Made by a program: the position numbers and the translations under genes. The notes under the pieces were generated by a model. It did not search any database, was not told where the DNA came from, and saw only the letters and a list, made by a program, of their open reading frames with translations. A DNA stretch of 64,000 nucleotides, taken from assembly GCF_019904155.1 (NCBI RefSeq), contig NZ_JAHCMB010000051.1, positions 20,976 to 84,975 of the forward strand, in the 5' to 3' direction. Positions 55,501-63,914 of the stretch are shown here, in pieces. Each line of letters starts with the position of its first letter. Position 1 is the stretch's first letter. The stretch is from Paenibacillus sinensis. Lineage in GTDB: Bacteria > Bacillota > Bacilli > Paenibacillales > Paenibacillaceae.

Positions 55501-57727
55501 AAGCCGGAGCGAGTGTACCCTGAACCGAAATCTGGGGATTACGGTATTCGAACGAGGAGACGCCGTCCACCGTATTTTCCGGATCGGTTACTTCCACAGT
55601 CTGATCTCCCTTGGTAATCAGGAACGAGTACGTGTATGTCCCTTCCTCCAGAGCCGGAAGCCGGTAGCTGAAATATTCATCCAGACTGTTATAGGTCATC
55701 GGGTAAATAGCCGTCTGTCCGTTAATCGTCACTTTAACTTTGGCGTCCGTAATATCGCCCATTTGCCCGGCATTGAACAGATCCCGGTCGCGGTAAAAGA
55801 ACGTCACGCCGCCGTCTTCCAGCACCGGCCCGTGCAGCGCAGGTATGATATGCAGTTCCTTCTGTCCCTGATAAACCGTTACCTTGGTGACTGTCTGATC
55901 CAGCGGTGTATCGATATAACGGTCGAAGTTGACGTCCACCGTATTGTCCGGAGCGTTCCAGTCATGATACTTCACCTTGAAGCCGATGCTCGTCGCATTG
56001 GTGCCGATCTTGATTTTTGCCACGGCATAATTGTCCGTAATCTCATCAAACTCTTTGAGCCCGTCCTTCGCTCCGGTATTCCAGAGCCAGAGATCCCAGC
56101 CGTTGTAATCATTGTTCGTACGCACATAATGCAGCTCGATATAGCGTTGAACCGGAGCATTGGCTTTGGCAGCCAGCGCTTCTTCCCGGTTGTAGTAGAC
56201 CGCGTTCTTATCCTGCACCATCCAGATATCTGCGGCAGTTCCCTCCGAAATGGAAATCGCATGGGTCAGATCCTGGCTTACCCAATCCCCGAAATGAGGG
56301 ATGGCTTTGATTGAACTGTATGGTAGCTTCACAGTAAGCGTTGCGAAGCCGTCGCTGTCGGTCTGGGTGAACGGATAACGGACGCCGCCCGGTCCCCCGT
56401 CAGCCCAAATCCAGCTGCTCCAGTTCGTATAATCCTGGTCATACCGGTAGTAGTGCAGGTTATACGTATACATCTTGTCCTGGATGTGAATAACCTTCTC
56501 AGTCGAATAACCCCCGCTTGACGCTATAACCGTGACGGTGTCGCCAGAGCCGATAGCATAATCGGAACTTACGCTAAGCGTGCTGTCCTGAAGGGTAATT
56601 CCCGGGCGGACATCCTTCAAACTCCATACCGGTGATACAGGTACGGATGAACCGTCCGTGCCATCGACCATAACAGCCGTAAGCGCCAAGCTGTCACCCT
56701 TCGCAATGTCTTCACCCGAGGTAACCTTCACGCCCGGTACATAGACAACGGAGTTGCCGCCCGATTCATTCGGGTTCAGCGGATCGGTGATTGCGCCATT
56801 CCAGCTTCCCAGAGTCGGAATGAACTTGTAAGGATAAGTTCCAGGTTCCAGATTCAACTTCACCGAAAAAGCGCCCGTATCCGGGTCCTTCGGCATCGCA
56901 ATCGCGTTCACCTCGCTCCATCCGTTCATGCTGCCGACCAGATAGAGGGTTGAGCCAGTGTGAGAGATGTTGTTGAAAATGACAGAACCGTCCTGTCCAA
57001 CGACGGGGCTTGCAATCGTGCCGTTCAGCACGGTCAGACTTTTGGATACGGACAGCCCTTCAAAGAATGCGCTTACGATAATGTTTGTACCTGGCGGGAT
57101 CGAGGAGGGAACCGTTACCAAACCTCCTGTCACCGTAACGCCGGCACCGGATGCAGCCGAATCTACCGACCAGTCGGCCTGAGCGTTCAGGTCAAGCGGC
57201 GATCCGTCGCCCAGTGTACGCTGTGCATTAACCTGAAGCTGTCCACCAGGGGCTACCGTAGCAGCGGCCGATTTCAGCGTCATGGCGGAGACGACGGAGT
57301 TCTCTCCCGCGTGCGGTGTTTGATTCAGCGGATCGGCGTAGGCCCCATCCCATGCCGCATCCGGCATGAATTTGTATTGGACCTGACCGCCTCCCGCCTG
57401 AAGCTGTGCGGTAGTGAATATATAATAGAAGACATTTTTCGGGGTTCCATTGTCCACAACCGGATCGCCTGCACTCATTTGAACGAAATGATTGCCATCC
57501 CAGTTGTTGAAATCCCCATTGATATACTGCTGGCTCACCGAGGCGTCTGTAACCGCATACACAGCTGCTGTTACTGTTCCTCCATTCAGTGCGTATACCG
57601 GACTTGCGACTGCTGTCACATCGGCTGGCACCGGTTCGGCCTTCGCCTGCCTTACGGCAGGGAAGGTTCCGGCAACCAGAGCGACAGTCAGCAGCGAGGC
57701 CAGTATTTTGGACCATCTGCTTCTCAT
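52520..57727 (-). CDS. Cell-surface amylopullulanase (GH13) with starch-binding and SLH domains
   Basis: A 1735-residue secreted enzyme. Signal peptide (1 to about 30, ending AKA-EP); two CBM48/CBM20-like modules (INGDFNNWDGN near 69, VGSMNGWSEV near 264); two CBM41-like modules (NLHYYRYDQDYTNWSSWIWA, ELHYVRTNNDYNGWDLWLW); Ig-like segments; a GH13 catalytic domain (about 838-1310) with nucleophile Asp1042 (YFRVD), acid/base Glu1071 (MIGEYYG) and Asp1137 (SSHDEDG); a Ser/Pro/Thr-Pro linker near 1316-1345; three S-layer homology domains at the C-terminus (FTDVTPAFWGY, FTDVKAGSWYAE, FSDRAGISGWA). It should stay on the cell wall and cut alpha-1,6 and/or alpha-1,4 links in starch or pullulan, feeding the importer upstream. 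Exact specificity is not certain. Confidence 0.92.
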   Translation of the reverse strand: MRSRWSKILASLLTVALVAGTFPAVRQAKAEPVPADVTAVASPVYALNGGTVTAAVYAVTDASVSQQYINGDFNNWDGNHFVQMSAGDPVVDNGTPKNVFYYIFTTAQLQAGGGQVQYKFMPDAAWDGAYADPLNQTPHAGENSVVSAMTLKSAAATVAPGGQLQVNAQRTLGDGSPLDLNAQADWSVDSAASGAGVTVTGGLVTVPSSIPPGTNIIVSAFFEGLSVSKSLTVLNGTIASPVVGQDGSVIFNNISHTGSTLYLVGSMNGWSEVNAIAMPKDPDTGAFSVKLNLEPGTYPYKFIPTLGSWNGAITDPLNPNESGGNSVVYVPGVKVTSGEDIAKGDSLALTAVMVDGTDGSSVPVSPVWSLKDVRPGITLQDSTLSVSSDYAIGSGDTVTVIASSGGYSTEKVIHIQDKMYTYNLHYYRYDQDYTNWSSWIWADGGPGGVRYPFTQTDSDGFATLTVKLPYSSIKAIPHFGDWVSQDLTHAISISEGTAADIWMVQDKNAVYYNREEALAAKANAPVQRYIELHYVRTNNDYNGWDLWLWNTGAKDGLKEFDEITDNYAVAKIKIGTNATSIGFKVKYHDWNAPDNTVDVNFDRYIDTPLDQTVTKVTVYQGQKELHIIPALHGPVLEDGGVTFFYRDRDLFNAGQMGDITDAKVKVTINGQTAIYPMTYNSLDEYFSYRLPALEEGTYTYSFLITKGDQTVEVTDPENTVDGVSSFEYRNPQISVQGTLAPASVSANENTVLTVTYSGDDSVRIKDLYIDLTPVGGPAKEEIDPELQQATLAVTDTTTAGDKALTVTAVDQYGNKHTGIVNLNVKPRQSAGGPLDFDWDEARIYFLLTDRFYDGDASNNYNVDKNAVDAYHGGDFKGLTEKLDYIKDLGINTIWITPIVDNIDFNNSTTGESYGYHGYWAKNFEALDEHLGNMDDFKTLINTAHDKGMKIMVDVVLNHAGYGLKESDNNPGVTQADKDRFAGMFRTDAVDSGTDAIKGELSGLPDFITENPEVRAKLIDWQAGWLERAKTDRGDMIDYFRVDTVKHVDDTTWKAFKNELTSINPAFKMIGEYYGASIDADGGKLRSGEMDSLLDFQFKSSAADLINGKIDETEAYLEHRNAAMDNTATMGQFLSSHDEDGFLSERAGGDEGKLKVAAALQMTVKGQPVVYYGEELGQSGKSAGNLNRYDMAWDKVSAEQTLHDHYKKLLNIRSDYSKIFAKGTHAKIAGGDGDGYLVYARSYDGEDGGTVYVGLNTATEAKTAEFTVSYPAGTVLADKYNGVDYTVDAQGRVNVSLPSRDDGGTVILALKTLAPEPSASPSPSPSPSPTPTPTPTPTPEPTPTPDTGAATPSSASPSASPASDIVIVDEPALSSAGTGGVITVEIGTVARAKQVQLPVNAAALLGDKTLRLHSQDLSLALPAATLAELQALVPADSRSGAHLLLRLTPVAADSLAPVLVRAGAQSGAALAAASGAYDLELFAVLPDGTAKKLTRFSRPVALSLPVDAKADAALAGIYHISDTGTVEYAGGTAADAGTVTAQVYHFSTYAALTYDKSFTDVTPAFWGYTEIRNLAAKHIVQGKTLTQFDPSGRVTRAEFAALLVRGLGLEATQNEFTPFTDVKAGSWYAETVAAAYEAGLIQGGGDKQFKPNDGITREEMAVMLIRALNLTGKTPSTANDLTGAFSDRAGISGWAVEAFNQSLSAGLLNGRSASQLAPKAYSTRAEAAAVLFRLLK

Positions 57728-57763
57728 CTGTTCGCGTTTCTCCTCTCAGAATGGGTTTATATC

Positions 57764-57786
57764 ATGAAAAAGGCCGTTTAAGCCTT
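57764..57786 (-). terminator. Short terminator between the chemoreceptor and amylopullulanase genes
   Basis: On the minus strand, AAGGC and GCCTT flank a seven-base loop and are followed by TTTTTC. The stem is only 5 bp, so some read-through into the amylopullulanase gene is likely; little room remains for a separate promoter. Confidence 0.45.
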
Positions 57787-57810
57787 GTTCATCTTGCGAT
57801 GCTGCGGTCT

Positions 57811-59952
57811 TCATTCACTGCCGCCGGTCTCGGTCTGACCGGAAGAATTCGCAGAGACAGGCTCATCTGCCGTCGGCTCCGTTTCTCCGTTCGACTGCGG
57901 ACCCTGAAAGAGAATCAGCGACTCCTTCAGGCCGTCGGACAATCCCTTCAGCAGACCAGATAGCCGGACAAGCTCTTGGCTAACCGTCAACTGCTGCGAC
58001 GACATGGAAGCGACCTCTTCCGTTGCCGCGCTTGTCTCCTCTACCACAGAGGCCACGCTGTTCACGGATGCATCCAGTTCCCGCTGGAACGACAGCAGCT
58101 CCGCAACCGCATCGGAGGACTGCCCCAGCTGCTCGGTGAACCGCTCCATCTCGTTCTTGACGCCGGCAAAAGCTGCGGACGATTCATGCACATACGCGAT
58201 CTGCTCCTGAAAGACCGGCGCCGACTCGCCCACGATCCGCACCATCCCTTCAATTTCAGCCGCAACCTCGTCGGTAATATCCGAAACTGAGGAAATGGAG
58301 CGGTTGGAGCGCTCGGCCAACTGGCGGATTTCATCAGCAATCACTATGAAGCCCCTTCCGGCCGAGCCGGCTCGCACAGCCTCAATGGAAGCGTTGAGCG
58401 CCAGAATATTCGTCTGCTTGTTGATCTCGACCATCGGCGCCAGGATGCCGGCAATCAGTTTCATGCACTCCCGCAGATTGTCGGTATGCTTCTGGATCGA
58501 TTCCATTTGACTGAGCGCGGTGCCGCTCTTCGCCACCAGGGTTTCCATCAGCCCCGCTCCCTGTTCACTGACCCCGATTACCTTCTGCGCGGAATCGTTC
58601 ATGACGCTATTGATCGCGGACACATCATGAATCTTGTCGCCCATTGTCGCGACATTCCGGTTGCTCTTATCCATCTCTTCCGCCATATCGGCTGTACCGC
58701 CGGCGATCTGCTCGGAAGCACCCGCCACCTCCTGCGCATGCACCGATATTTGGGCCGAAGCCTCAACCAGAAGTTCCGAGGTCGTCAGCACTTCATTGGC
58801 GGAAGAACCGCTCTTCCGGACAATTAAAGAGATCTGCTCCATCATATGATTGAAGCTCTGTCCTAGCCGGGCGATCTCGTCACGCCCTCTAAAGGCAGTT
58901 CGTACCTGAAGATTGCCCCGCTCTCCTTCCTCCATGAGCTTGGCCAGATTGCCCAGCGGCTTGCCGATCATACGGACCAGCACCATCCCTAGCAGACCGG
59001 CAATCAATGCGGCGGCAAGCAGGGCAGACAGGGTGATATAGAGCAGCTTGTCCGCCGATTTGGTGAAATCACTGACAGGGGCATAGCCAAGCATCGTCCA
59101 TGGTGCCGTAGCCAGCGGATGATACACAGCCAATTGGGTAATCCCGTCTTCATCTTCCGCGCTGAATGATTGCTCATCCGTCTTTTTGCTGTCTTCCACC
59201 GTATGTATGTAGGATTTTTGTCCAAGCAGCGCTATGTCTTTGGCATATACAATTTGACCGTCCTTTGTCAGAAGACGGATTTCGCCGGATTGTCCAATTC
59301 GAAGGCTGGATAAAATATTGGTTAGCGCTGCACCTTTGATTTCAATCAGCATGTAATACTCCAACTCGGGATGCTGGATATTTCGGAGCAGTCTGCCCAT
59401 GGTAAGGGATGGCTCGGCGGCAACGTTGAAGAAGCCTTTGGCTCTTACAGGGAACCATACCGGGTTACCCTTGGCGTCTTCGATTTCCTTAAGGTCCTTC
59501 TGAATCTGCTCATCGCTTCGGATGCTGATGAGACCGGCGGATTTATAGGATTCCGCGTCCACAAGACTTTTGGCGACAAGCCTTATGCCCAGCAGCCTGT
59601 CATCGGAGCCGACTACTCCGTCGAGTTTATGGCGGATACGATCCTCCGCCGCCACTTTTTTCACTGTACCGGCTGAAGCATCATGAATGGTGGCAATGTC
59701 CGATTTGACGACGGCATCGACGGCGAACTGTCTTGATATCGCTTCATACCCGGCAAACAGAAAATCCAGCTTGTCCGAAGCCTGCACGATCGATTGTGAT
59801 GAAGCCGAAGCAACCTGATCCGTAATCGTCCGTTTGGAGATGGAATAAGAGGCAAGCCCGAGCCCCGAACAGAGGAGCAGAGTCGAGCAGAAGATAATGA
59901 GGAACAACTTGAGGCCGACCGATTTGAAACGCAAAGCTCCGAACTTTTTCAT
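57811..59952 (-). CDS. Methyl-accepting chemotaxis protein
   Basis: A 713-residue transmembrane chemoreceptor. First membrane helix about 13-35, a long extracellular Cache-type sensor (about 40-300), second helix (LSALLAAALIAGLLGMVLV), a HAMP linker, then a signalling domain with the conserved tip INKQTNILALNASIEAVRAG and IVIADEIRQLAERS. The acidic/Ser-rich tail has no pentapeptide tether. It lies between the maltodextrin importer and amylopullulanase genes on the same strand, so it may sense a starch product; this is inferred from position. Start ATG 59952 after GGGGGAAAG. Confidence 0.9.
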   Translation of the reverse strand: MKKFGALRFKSVGLKLFLIIFCSTLLLCSGLGLASYSISKRTITDQVASASSQSIVQASDKLDFLFAGYEAISRQFAVDAVVKSDIATIHDASAGTVKKVAAEDRIRHKLDGVVGSDDRLLGIRLVAKSLVDAESYKSAGLISIRSDEQIQKDLKEIEDAKGNPVWFPVRAKGFFNVAAEPSLTMGRLLRNIQHPELEYYMLIEIKGAALTNILSSLRIGQSGEIRLLTKDGQIVYAKDIALLGQKSYIHTVEDSKKTDEQSFSAEDEDGITQLAVYHPLATAPWTMLGYAPVSDFTKSADKLLYITLSALLAAALIAGLLGMVLVRMIGKPLGNLAKLMEEGERGNLQVRTAFRGRDEIARLGQSFNHMMEQISLIVRKSGSSANEVLTTSELLVEASAQISVHAQEVAGASEQIAGGTADMAEEMDKSNRNVATMGDKIHDVSAINSVMNDSAQKVIGVSEQGAGLMETLVAKSGTALSQMESIQKHTDNLRECMKLIAGILAPMVEINKQTNILALNASIEAVRAGSAGRGFIVIADEIRQLAERSNRSISSVSDITDEVAAEIEGMVRIVGESAPVFQEQIAYVHESSAAFAGVKNEMERFTEQLGQSSDAVAELLSFQRELDASVNSVASVVEETSAATEEVASMSSQQLTVSQELVRLSGLLKGLSDGLKESLILFQGPQSNGETEPTADEPVSANSSGQTETGGSE

Positions 59953-59985
59953 AGGTCTTTCCCCCAGACTTCAATTTCCTACGAA

Positions 59986-60028
59986 AGAAAAAGGTACAGC
60001 CCGGTCATATTCCTACCGCAGCTGTACC
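59986..60028 (-). terminator. Terminator of the maltodextrin importer operon
   Basis: GGTACAGC (59993-60000) pairs with GCTGTACC (60021-60028), with an inner CGGT/ACCG stem; on the minus strand it is followed by TTTTTCTTT. Confidence 0.8.
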
Positions 60029-60112
60029 CGTGCAGGGCCTTAAGGTATCAGCAAGGAAGCAAAGGGAGCCTTATCCCAAAAGGGCTTGCCCCCTCGATAT
60101 TACTTAACATCT

Positions 60113-60958
60113 TTAACCTTTGCTGGCTCCCGCTGTCAAGCCGTCAACCAACAGGCGTTGCAGGAAGGCGAAGAGAACCATGATCGGTATGGAGATCAGC
60201 ACCGCACCGGCTGAGAACAGCGTAAAGTTCGTGTTCGTATTCGAATTGACCATGTCCCACATACCGACAGCAACGGTCCAGTTCTCCTTGGTCCGCAGGA
60301 TCAGACGGGCGAAAATAAAGTCGACCCACGGTCCAACAAACTGCGTCAGCGCCATGTACGTAATCATGGGACGGGATAATGGCAGGATCACTCGGGTGAA
60401 AATCCCGAAGTTGCTCGCCCCGTCGATTCTCGCCGCTTCATCCAGAGAACGCGGAATCGTATCCAGGAAGCCCTTGGCGATAAAGGTTCCACCGAGCGGA
60501 GCGCCAGCCGCGTATACAATAATCAGAGCCAAATGTGTATCCAGCAGGTGGAACTCTTTGAGCAGCAAATAAATGGCGATCATGCTCATGAATCCCGGGA
60601 ACATCCCCAGAATGAGCAGCGTCGACAGCGCCGTCTGGCGGCCCTTGAAGCGGAATCTCGAAACCGCGTAGCTGGTGAGCAGCGTTAAGAAAACGCCGAT
60701 CAACATGGAGAAGACTGCAATCTTCAGCGTGTTCATATACCAGGTGCCAAACATATATACCTGAGAGGTGAACAGTTCCTTATAATGGGCAAGCGTGAAC
60801 GTATCCGGAATAAAATGCTTGCTGTACAGCGACTTGCCGGGACGAAGCGAACCGAACACGATCCACAGTGCCGGATACAGCGCCGAAATCGCCAAAATAA
60901 TCAGTACGACATAGCTCGCGATCAGACGGATAAGATTCCCAAGTTTGCGTCCTATCAT
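60113..60958 (-). CDS. mdxG: Maltodextrin ABC importer permease MalG/MdxG
   Basis: A 281-residue permease with six membrane segments and the EAA-type cytoplasmic loop (PRSLDEAARIDGASNFGIFT), typical of MalG. ATG 60958 overlaps the malF stop (ATGA). It forms the membrane channel with the MalF-like protein; the shared ATPase (MsmX-type) is not encoded in the window, as is common in Bacillales. Confidence 0.92.
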   Translation of the reverse strand: MIGRKLGNLIRLIASYVVLIILAISALYPALWIVFGSLRPGKSLYSKHFIPDTFTLAHYKELFTSQVYMFGTWYMNTLKIAVFSMLIGVFLTLLTSYAVSRFRFKGRQTALSTLLILGMFPGFMSMIAIYLLLKEFHLLDTHLALIIVYAAGAPLGGTFIAKGFLDTIPRSLDEAARIDGASNFGIFTRVILPLSRPMITYMALTQFVGPWVDFIFARLILRTKENWTVAVGMWDMVNSNTNTNFTLFSAGAVLISIPIMVLFAFLQRLLVDGLTAGASKG

Positions 60959-62268
60959 TGGATCATGTCCTCCTGTTTAAACGAATTGGTCCGACGGTAG
61001 TTGTAGATGGAGAAGGAGGCGATAATCACAAAGATAATAATACCGACGGCCGCGGCCATATTGTTCTTGTTCTGATCGAGCGTCAGCTTATACAGCCAGG
61101 TAACGAGCAAGTCTGTTGAACCGGCATATTGATAGTTGCCATTTACCGGATTACCGTTGGTCAACAGGAAGATCGCGTTAAAGTTGTTGATGTTGCCAGC
61201 AAACTGTGTGATAAGCGTAGGAGCGGTAGTAAACAGCACCATAGGTAATGTAACGATGCGGAATTTCTGATAAGCTGTAGCTCCATCCACCTCGGCTGCC
61301 TCATACATATCCCGAGGTATGGTTGTAAGCACACCCATAATTAGCAGCATGGATACCGGGATACCCACCCACATATTTACAACAATTACGGTAACCTTTG
61401 CCCAGAACGGGTCGGTCAGCCAAGGCAGTCCCCCCATACCAAAATAGCCCAGGTACTGGTTGATCGGACCGAACTGCCCGTTGAACAGGTTACGCATCAG
61501 AAGCAGCGAGATCAGCTGCGGAATAGCATAAGGAACGATCAGGATGGCTCTCCAGAAGCCTTTGAACTTGATTCCCTGCTGACTGATCAGCAAGGCCACT
61601 AGCATGCCTCCGAAATAAGTCGTGACCGTGGACAGAATTGCCCAGACAATCGTCCATGTCAGAACGCCATAGAAGGTATGGCTCCATGTCTTGAGAACGA
61701 GCAAATTCTTGAACGTCTCCAGTCCAACCCAATCGACCAGCTTGGCCGGCGGAATATGATTTGGAGCCGCGTAGTTCGTAAAAGCGATCAGGATCATGAA
61801 AATAATCGGCATGATGGTGAAGAACAGAATTCCGACTGCCGGCAAAATCAGGAAGGTTTGCGCAAACTTATAATCCAGAATATAGCGCAGCGTTTGCTTG
61901 CCGGTATTCGAAGGAATTCCTTTCTCCAGCAAATTGCCGATCTTGTAAGCATCACGGATATTCATAATCCAGGCAATCAGGAACAATGCCAGTACGAGCA
62001 ATGTAATAAGACTTTGAATCAAAATATAAATGGAGTGGTCGCCCGCCACCATTTTGGCGATGCCGTTAACCTTCTCCAAATGGCTGGGGGTGTCCCCCAA
62101 AGTGACGATTCCCCAAAAAGCTCTTCCCAAGTTGTTAATAAAGTAATAACCACAAGCAGCTTCGACTAATACGAAAATAATACCCTTAATGAATTGGCGG
62201 TTATATATTTGTCCCAATCCCATGAAAATCGTCGACAGTATCGCGGATATAGTTCCTTTGCGCTGCAT
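60955..62268 (-). CDS. mdxF: Maltodextrin ABC importer permease MalF/MdxF
   Basis: A 437-residue MalF-type permease with the extra N-terminal membrane helices of this subfamily (FMGLGQIYNRQFIKGIIFVL) and the EAA loop PRDMYEAAEVDGATAYQKFR. ATG 62268 is preferred, 11 bases after GGAGAGGAGA. The upstream ATG 62304 lies at the base of the intergenic hairpin and adds 12 polar residues not expected in the family. Confidence 0.9.
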   Translation of the reverse strand: MQRKGTISAILSTIFMGLGQIYNRQFIKGIIFVLVEAACGYYFINNLGRAFWGIVTLGDTPSHLEKVNGIAKMVAGDHSIYILIQSLITLLVLALFLIAWIMNIRDAYKIGNLLEKGIPSNTGKQTLRYILDYKFAQTFLILPAVGILFFTIMPIIFMILIAFTNYAAPNHIPPAKLVDWVGLETFKNLLVLKTWSHTFYGVLTWTIVWAILSTVTTYFGGMLVALLISQQGIKFKGFWRAILIVPYAIPQLISLLLMRNLFNGQFGPINQYLGYFGMGGLPWLTDPFWAKVTVIVVNMWVGIPVSMLLIMGVLTTIPRDMYEAAEVDGATAYQKFRIVTLPMVLFTTAPTLITQFAGNINNFNAIFLLTNGNPVNGNYQYAGSTDLLVTWLYKLTLDQNKNNMAAAVGIIIFVIIASFSIYNYRRTNSFKQEDMIQ

Positions 62269-62304
62269 TTCTCTTCCAATCTCCTCTCCTGGGGAATCGG
62301 ACAT

Positions 62305-62331
62305 CGCCCGCCGAACATCAGCCGGCGGGCG
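62305..62331 (-). promoter_or_regulatory. Hairpin in the malE-malF intergenic region
   Basis: Perfect 9-bp arms CGCCCGCCG (62305-62313) and CGGCGGGCG (62323-62331) with a nine-base loop and no T tract. A stable hairpin here can protect the upstream malE message or reduce read-through, giving more binding protein than permease, as known for malE-malF in E. coli. Confidence 0.65.
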
Positions 62332-62376
62332 AGCGGATTCTTGTTCAAGCTCTAGTCAAGTTCAATGTTCCACAGG

Positions 62377-63711
62377 TTATTGAGCTGCGCCATTGTTCAG
62401 ATCCTTGATTTGCTGTACCGCTTTATCCATAGCCGTCTTCGGATCGACGTTCTTGTCCCAGATTTCAGGCAGTGCGGCGTTTACAGGACTCCAGACGTTG
62501 CCCATTTCCGGAATGGAAGGCATCGGTTGGGAGTTCTTGGCTTGCTCGGCAAAGGCAGAGATATATGGATCATTCTTGATTTGCGGATCTTCCAGAGCTT
62601 CCAGGTTAGTCGGGATGGAGCCAATCGTCTTGTTCAGTACCAGCTGTGCTTCCTTGCTGGAAGCGAACTCGGCATACAATTTGGCTGCATTCGGATATTG
62701 GGTATAGGCGTTGACAACGAAGATCTTGATACCCGAGAGAGTGATCGAGGTCTTGCCATTGACTGTAGGAATCGGAGCTACGCCAAGGTTGTCGCCAAGA
62801 GCTGCCTTATATCCGGCTAGTTCCCAAGGACCGTTGATATCCATGGCTACATCGCCCGAGTTAAACAAGCTGCGCTTGATATCCGGATTAATGTCGCCGC
62901 TCTTGACCGGGAGAACTTCTTTCAGTTTCTGGTATTCTTTCAAGCCTTCAAGTGCGCCTGCGTTGTTCAGGCCGATGTCGTCCTTGTTCGTGCCGTTATC
63001 ACCGAAGAAATAGCCTCCGGTCGTACCGACGAACATGTAGTTGAAGTAGAGATTGCCGACTTCCCACATGATGCCGTATTTGTTCTTCGACTTGTCTGTG
63101 AAGCCCTTGCTGAAGTTGATTACATCGTCAAAAGTCTTAGGAACATCCTTGACGAGTGATTTGTTGTAATACAGGGCGTAGGTTTCAGCTGCGCGAGGAT
63201 AGCCATAAAGCTCGCCGTCATAAGAAGCGCCCGTGATTGAAGCTTCCGTATTGTTCTTCTTGGTTTCTTCCGCGAAGACATCGTTTGGCAGGATCAGGCT
63301 GGCTGCTACCGCTTTACCCAGATTGTCATGCGGGATAACTCCAACGTCAGCTGCCAATCCGGAAGGTCCGTCCTGTGCGAATCTGCCTGCCTGGTCGGTC
63401 GGGGCCACTTCTTCGATCTTTACCGGTACATTATATTTTTCAGTAAACTGCTTAGAGATTTCTTCAGCGAATGCTCTCTCTTCTTTACTCTCCCAAATAG
63501 TCAGGGAGGCTCCTGCTTCCGGGGTGATCGATGCTGTCGTTCCGCCTCCACTGTCAGTTGCCGCAGCGCTTGCCGCAGCACTTGCTGCCGGAGCGGCGGA
63601 TGAAGCGGCTTCGCCCGAGTTGTTACCCCCATTGTTTCCGGAACCGCAGGCTGTCAGCGACACGGCCATCGAACAAGCCGCAGCCAACGCCATGATCTTT
63701 TTCATCTTCAT
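62377..63711 (-). CDS. mdxE: Maltodextrin-binding lipoprotein MalE/MdxE
   Basis: A 444-residue family 1 solute-binding lipoprotein. Signal with lipobox LTAC, Gly/Asn/Ser/Ala-rich tether, then the MalE fold (LTIWESKEERAFAEEISKQF, DVGVIPHDNLGKAV, MDINGPWELAGYKAALGDNL). It captures maltose or maltodextrin for the MdxFG permease. ATG 63711 chosen, eight bases after AAAGGGG; the frame opens six codons earlier. First gene of the operon, with promoter and operators upstream. Confidence 0.94.
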   Translation of the reverse strand: MKMKKIMALAAACSMAVSLTACGSGNNGGNNSGEAASSAAPAASAAASAAATDSGGGTTASITPEAGASLTIWESKEERAFAEEISKQFTEKYNVPVKIEEVAPTDQAGRFAQDGPSGLAADVGVIPHDNLGKAVAASLILPNDVFAEETKKNNTEASITGASYDGELYGYPRAAETYALYYNKSLVKDVPKTFDDVINFSKGFTDKSKNKYGIMWEVGNLYFNYMFVGTTGGYFFGDNGTNKDDIGLNNAGALEGLKEYQKLKEVLPVKSGDINPDIKRSLFNSGDVAMDINGPWELAGYKAALGDNLGVAPIPTVNGKTSITLSGIKIFVVNAYTQYPNAAKLYAEFASSKEAQLVLNKTIGSIPTNLEALEDPQIKNDPYISAFAEQAKNSQPMPSIPEMGNVWSPVNAALPEIWDKNVDPKTAMDKAVQQIKDLNNGAAQ

Positions 63712-63775
63712 TGCATTTACCCCTTTCATTTTTTAAATCCATGTAATGAGGCATCATTCACTGTGCACACATTTG

Positions 63776-63789
63776 CGCAAACGATTTCA
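63776..63789. promoter_or_regulatory. CcpA/LacI-type operator (cre-like) in the malE leader
   Basis: CGCAAACGATTTCA matches the cre pattern TGNAANCGNWWNCA with one mismatch (first base). It lies downstream of the predicted transcript start, a position suited to a roadblock repressor. Confidence 0.5.
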
Positions 63790-63875
63790 GAAAGGTTCTG
63801 AAAAATATGTATTCTGCCTTTCCTCCTCTTGAATCCGCTTCATCTGCACTTCGAAAGCGCTTCATCTACGAATCC

Positions 63876-63904
63876 ATCTTACAACAGGGTACACCATTTG
63901 TAAA
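63876..63904 (-). promoter_or_regulatory. Sigma-A promoter of the maltodextrin operon
   Basis: On the minus strand, TTTACA (63899-63904), 17 bases, TAAGAT (63876-63881). The -35 box overlaps the operator at 63901-63914. The rest of 63712-64000 shows a GAAAGCGCTTC palindrome (63853-63863) and no gene. Confidence 0.55.
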
Positions 63905-63914
63905 AACGTTTGCA
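63901..63914. promoter_or_regulatory. CcpA/LacI-type operator overlapping the -35 box
   Basis: TAAAAACGTTTGCA matches the cre pattern with one mismatch (second base) and has the central AAACGTTT symmetry of LacI-family operators. It covers the -35 of the malE promoter, so binding should block transcription, by CcpA on preferred sugars or by a dedicated maltose repressor. Confidence 0.55.

Noticed and set aside
54590..56314. Plus-strand ORF of 574 codons opposite the amylopullulanase gene
   Set aside because: Shadow frame; the minus-strand protein has clear catalytic and binding modules through the interval.
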